A stretch of DNA of 45,009 nt, from positions 1-45,009 of the forward strand of contig CANGOE010000014.1 of NCBI GenBank assembly GCA_947455455.1. The letters run 5' to 3'. The notes beneath the pieces are model-generated. The model saw only the letters and a program-made list of their open reading frames with translations. It searched no databases and was not told the DNA's origin. The stretch's first letter is position 1. Each line of letters opens with the position of its first letter. Origin of the DNA: Hyphomicrobiales bacterium. Its GTDB lineage: Bacteria > Pseudomonadota > Alphaproteobacteria > Rhizobiales > Beijerinckiaceae. Position numbers and translations under genes: made by a program. Of this stretch, positions 43,069 through 45,009 are shown in pieces.

Positions 43069-43728
43069 TCAGCCGCCCAGAATTTCTGCCACATAGGGGT
43101 TGCTGGCACGCTCGGCACCGATGGTGCTTGTCGGCCCATGCCCGCAAATGAAAGCGAAGCTGTCATCAAGCGGCAGTAATTGATCGCGGATCGAGGCCAT
43201 CAGTGTCGCATGGTCACCGCCTTCAAGATCGGTGCGGCCCACCGAACCACGAAACAGCACATCCCCAACCAACCCAAAACCTTCCTCGCGGTTGATGAAA
43301 GCCACCGAACCGGGGGAATGGCCGGGGCAATGCAGGATATCGAAGGTCAATTGCCCGACCGTGACCTGATCCCCCTGGTCAAGCCAGCGATCGGGGGTCA
43401 GCACGCGGGCATCGAGAATACCGAATTGCACGCCGCGCTCGGGCAATTGCCGGAGCAGGAATTCATCGGCCTTGTGCGGGCCTTCGACCGGCACGCCCAA
43501 CTCTTCCGCCAGTTGCGCCGCACCCGCCGCATGGTCGATATGGCCATGGGTGATCAGAATTTTTTCAACGCTCACGCCCATTTTGGCAATCGCATCGCGG
43601 ATCACCGGCAAATCACCGCCCGGATCAACCACCGCCGCCTTCATGGTGGCCGAGCACCACAACAAGGTGCAATTCTGCTGGAACGGCGTGACAGGAATGA
43701 TCGCCGCGCGGGCTTTGGGTTCGCTCAT
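43069..43728 (-). CDS. Metallo-beta-lactamase-fold hydrolase (glyoxalase II-like)
   Basis: This 219-residue cytoplasmic hydrolase has a binuclear metal site THGHIDHAAG, further ligands at CPGHSPGS, GDVLFRGSVGRTD and the C-terminal CGHGPTSTIG. It is close to the short glyoxalase-II-like group (YcbL type) that hydrolyses thioesters. It starts at ATG 43728 with GAGG upstream; a longer reading to 43755 enters a conserved-looking dyad. It lies between ornithine decarboxylase and homospermidine synthase, co-transcribed with the latter. No polyamine role is known to me for it. Confidence 0.93.
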   Translation of the reverse strand: MSEPKARAAIIPVTPFQQNCTLLWCSATMKAAVVDPGGDLPVIRDAIAKMGVSVEKILITHGHIDHAAGAAQLAEELGVPVEGPHKADEFLLRQLPERGVQFGILDARVLTPDRWLDQGDQVTVGQLTFDILHCPGHSPGSVAFINREEGFGLVGDVLFRGSVGRTDLEGGDHATLMASIRDQLLPLDDSFAFICGHGPTSTIGAERASNPYVAEILGG

Positions 43729-43764
43729 AGTCTTGTCCTCATCATCCAGCGTCACCGCACCATC

Positions 43765-43777
43765 GCAACATTGTTAC
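43765..43777 (-). promoter_or_regulatory. Dyad upstream of the metallo-hydrolase gene
   Basis: GCAAC-ATT-GTTAC has nearly symmetrical 5-bp arms (one mismatch), 37 bases ahead of the start. Read on the minus strand it matches the Zur-box-like dyad at 36552 in 10 of 13 positions of the core. It may be an operator of the metallo-hydrolase/homospermidine synthase unit, or chance. Confidence 0.25.
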
Positions 43778-43797
43778 ACGATCGACATCACTCTTGC

Positions 43798-43832
43798 CCA
43801 AAACGCAAACCGGCCCCGCTGGTTCGGGGCCG
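43798..43832 (-). terminator. Intrinsic terminator of ornithine decarboxylase gene
   Basis: On the minus strand, CGGCCCCG (43832-43825), loop AACCAG, CGGGGCCG (43818-43811), then GTTTGCGTTTTGG. The perfect 8-bp GC stem with a T-rich tail begins 26 bases after the decarboxylase stop and separates it from the metallo-hydrolase gene. Confidence 0.85.
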
Positions 43833-43858
43833 CTTCACCCGATCGGGGTGGATTGCGC

Positions 43859-44989
43859 TCAGATAATATAGGATTTCAGCGGCGGAAAGCCGTTAAACGC
43901 CACAGCCGAATAGGTCGTGGTGTATGCCCCCGTGCCCTCGATCAGCAATTTATCGCCGATCTCGATGCTGAAGGGCAAAAGATAAGGCTCTTTTTCGTAC
44001 AGCACATCAACCGAATCGCAGGTCGGCCCGGCCAGTACGCACGGCACCAACTCGTCACCTTCACGCTCGGAACGGATCGGATAGCGGATTGCCTCGTCCA
44101 TGGTTTCGGCCAGACCGTTGAACTTGCCGATGTCCAGATAGACCCAGCGGACCTCGTCGTCCTCGGCCTTTTTCGAGACCAGCACGACTTCGGTTTCGAT
44201 CACGCCGGCATTGCCGACCATGCCGCGACCCGGCTCGATGATGGTTTCGGGAATACGGTTGCCGAAATGCTTGGACAGTGCGCAGAAAATGGCATCGCCG
44301 AAGCTCTGCACACCGGGCACCTCTTTGAGGTAACGGGTCGGGAAACCACCGCCCAGATTGACCATCGACAGATGGATGCCACGCTCGGCACATTGACGGA
44401 AAATATCGGCAGAAGAGGCCAGCGCCTGATCCCATGCCTGGGTATTGGCCTGTTGCGAACCGACATGGAACGACACGCCATAGGCATGCAGACCGAGACG
44501 GTGGGCCGCTTCGAGCACATCGGGAGCCATGTCCGGCACGCAACCGAATTTGCGCGACAAGGGCCATTCGGCACCCGCGCCATCGCACAGGATACGACAG
44601 AACACTTTGGCACCGGGGGCAACGCGGGCGACTTTTTCGACCTCGGCGACACAATCAACAGCGAACAGCTCGACACCCATTTCAAAAGCCCGCGCGATAT
44701 CGCGTTCTTTCTTGATGGTGTTGCCATAGGAGATACGGTCGGCAGTGGCACCGGCGGCCAGCACCATTTCCATTTCCTGCACGGAAGCCGTGTCGAAGCA
44801 CGAGCCCATCCGCGTCAACAAACGCAGGATTTCAGGAGCCGGATTGGCCTTCACCGCATAAAACACACGGGTATCGGGCAAAGCACGGGCAAAGCGCTGA
44901 TAGTTTTTCTGGATCACTTCCAGATCAACGACAACACAAGGGCCGTCTTCACGACGGTTGCGCAGAAATTCATGGATACGTGCTGTCAT
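43859..44989 (-). CDS. Ornithine decarboxylase-type PLP enzyme (fold III)
   Basis: This enzyme decarboxylates ornithine to putrescine, and some relatives also act on lysine. The 376-residue chain is of the alanine-racemase-fold class. The PLP lysine is in FYAVKANP, followed by SFHVGSQ, the phosphate-binding NLGGGFP and EPGRGMVG, and the catalytic cysteine loop AGPTCDSVDVLYE from the neighbouring subunit. CDSxD, rather than the diaminopimelate-decarboxylase ECS pattern, supports ornithine. The start at 44989 has GGGGAG upstream, and only 20 bases of the window remain beyond it. It has its own terminator. Its product is the substrate of homospermidine synthase encoded just downstream. Confidence 0.95.
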   Translation of the reverse strand: MTARIHEFLRNRREDGPCVVVDLEVIQKNYQRFARALPDTRVFYAVKANPAPEILRLLTRMGSCFDTASVQEMEMVLAAGATADRISYGNTIKKERDIARAFEMGVELFAVDCVAEVEKVARVAPGAKVFCRILCDGAGAEWPLSRKFGCVPDMAPDVLEAAHRLGLHAYGVSFHVGSQQANTQAWDQALASSADIFRQCAERGIHLSMVNLGGGFPTRYLKEVPGVQSFGDAIFCALSKHFGNRIPETIIEPGRGMVGNAGVIETEVVLVSKKAEDDEVRWVYLDIGKFNGLAETMDEAIRYPIRSEREGDELVPCVLAGPTCDSVDVLYEKEPYLLPFSIEIGDKLLIEGTGAYTTTYSAVAFNGFPPLKSYII

Positions 44990-45009
44990 GGCACGAACTC
45001 CCCTATTAC

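Noticed and set aside
43765..43777. Second Zur box before the metallo-hydrolase gene
   Set aside because: Ten of 13 core positions agree with the dyad at 36552, but the arms are mismatched and the genes are not zinc-uptake genes; kept only as a low-confidence feature.

Overview
The window is about 45 kb of moderately GC-rich bacterial chromosome, densely packed with genes on both strands. I count 41 protein-coding genes, one of them cut by the left edge. I see no rRNA, tRNA, insertion sequence, prophage or CRISPR array. The ornithine-decarboxylase plus homospermidine-synthase pair, the abundance of branched-chain-amino-acid-type (HAAT) ABC importers, the cobalt-type nitrile hydratase and the DUF1007/NicO pair together suggest an alphaproteobacterium, perhaps Rhodospirillales-like. 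Genus cannot be read from the sequence. No recognisable transcription-factor gene is present.

Left part (1-27.1 kb), uptake and catabolism of aromatic or heterocyclic compounds. Three separate Liv-type ABC importers lie side by side. (i) A minus-strand operon runs from 5198 down to 1: Tat-exported binding protein, LivH, a fused LivM-LivG, LivF and a short-chain dehydrogenase. It diverges from pobA (4-hydroxybenzoate 3-monooxygenase), which is followed by a LOG-family gene. (ii) A plus-strand group from 7577 to 14963: dihydropyrimidinase/hydantoinase, binding protein, LivH, LivM, LivG, LivF and a MetE-C-like zinc methyltransferase. (iii) A minus-strand group from 27145 down to 14985: fused indolepyruvate ferredoxin oxidoreductase, long-chain-type acyl-CoA synthetase, LivG, LivH, LivM, binding protein, LivF and a PaaK-like CoA ligase. 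In each system a strong stem-loop directly follows the binding-protein gene.

Centre (27.4-36.1 kb), nitrile and amide metabolism with metal supply. A DUF1007 periplasmic protein and a NicO-family metal transporter (plus strand) run tail to tail into a cobalt-type nitrile hydratase operon (minus strand: alpha, beta, accessory protein). The alpha subunit has an N-terminal extension with 29 histidines in 50 residues. Divergent from it are an SDR and an acyl-CoA dehydrogenase. Beyond these lie an amidase resembling plant indole-3-acetamide hydrolase (AMI1) and a gamma-glutamyltransferase-family enzyme. Nitrile to amide to acid to acyl-CoA is a plausible combined route, perhaps for arylacetonitriles, but the substrate is inferred.

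Right part (36.2-45 kb), zinc homeostasis and polyamines. A 73-residue His-rich one-helix protein precedes a ZnuCBA-type zinc importer, then a CobW/COG0523 GTPase that overlaps a WD40-repeat protein. A Zur-box-like dyad lies upstream. The end of the window holds homospermidine synthase, a metallo-beta-lactamase-fold hydrolase and ornithine decarboxylase (all minus strand), with clear terminators after homospermidine synthase and after ornithine decarboxylase.
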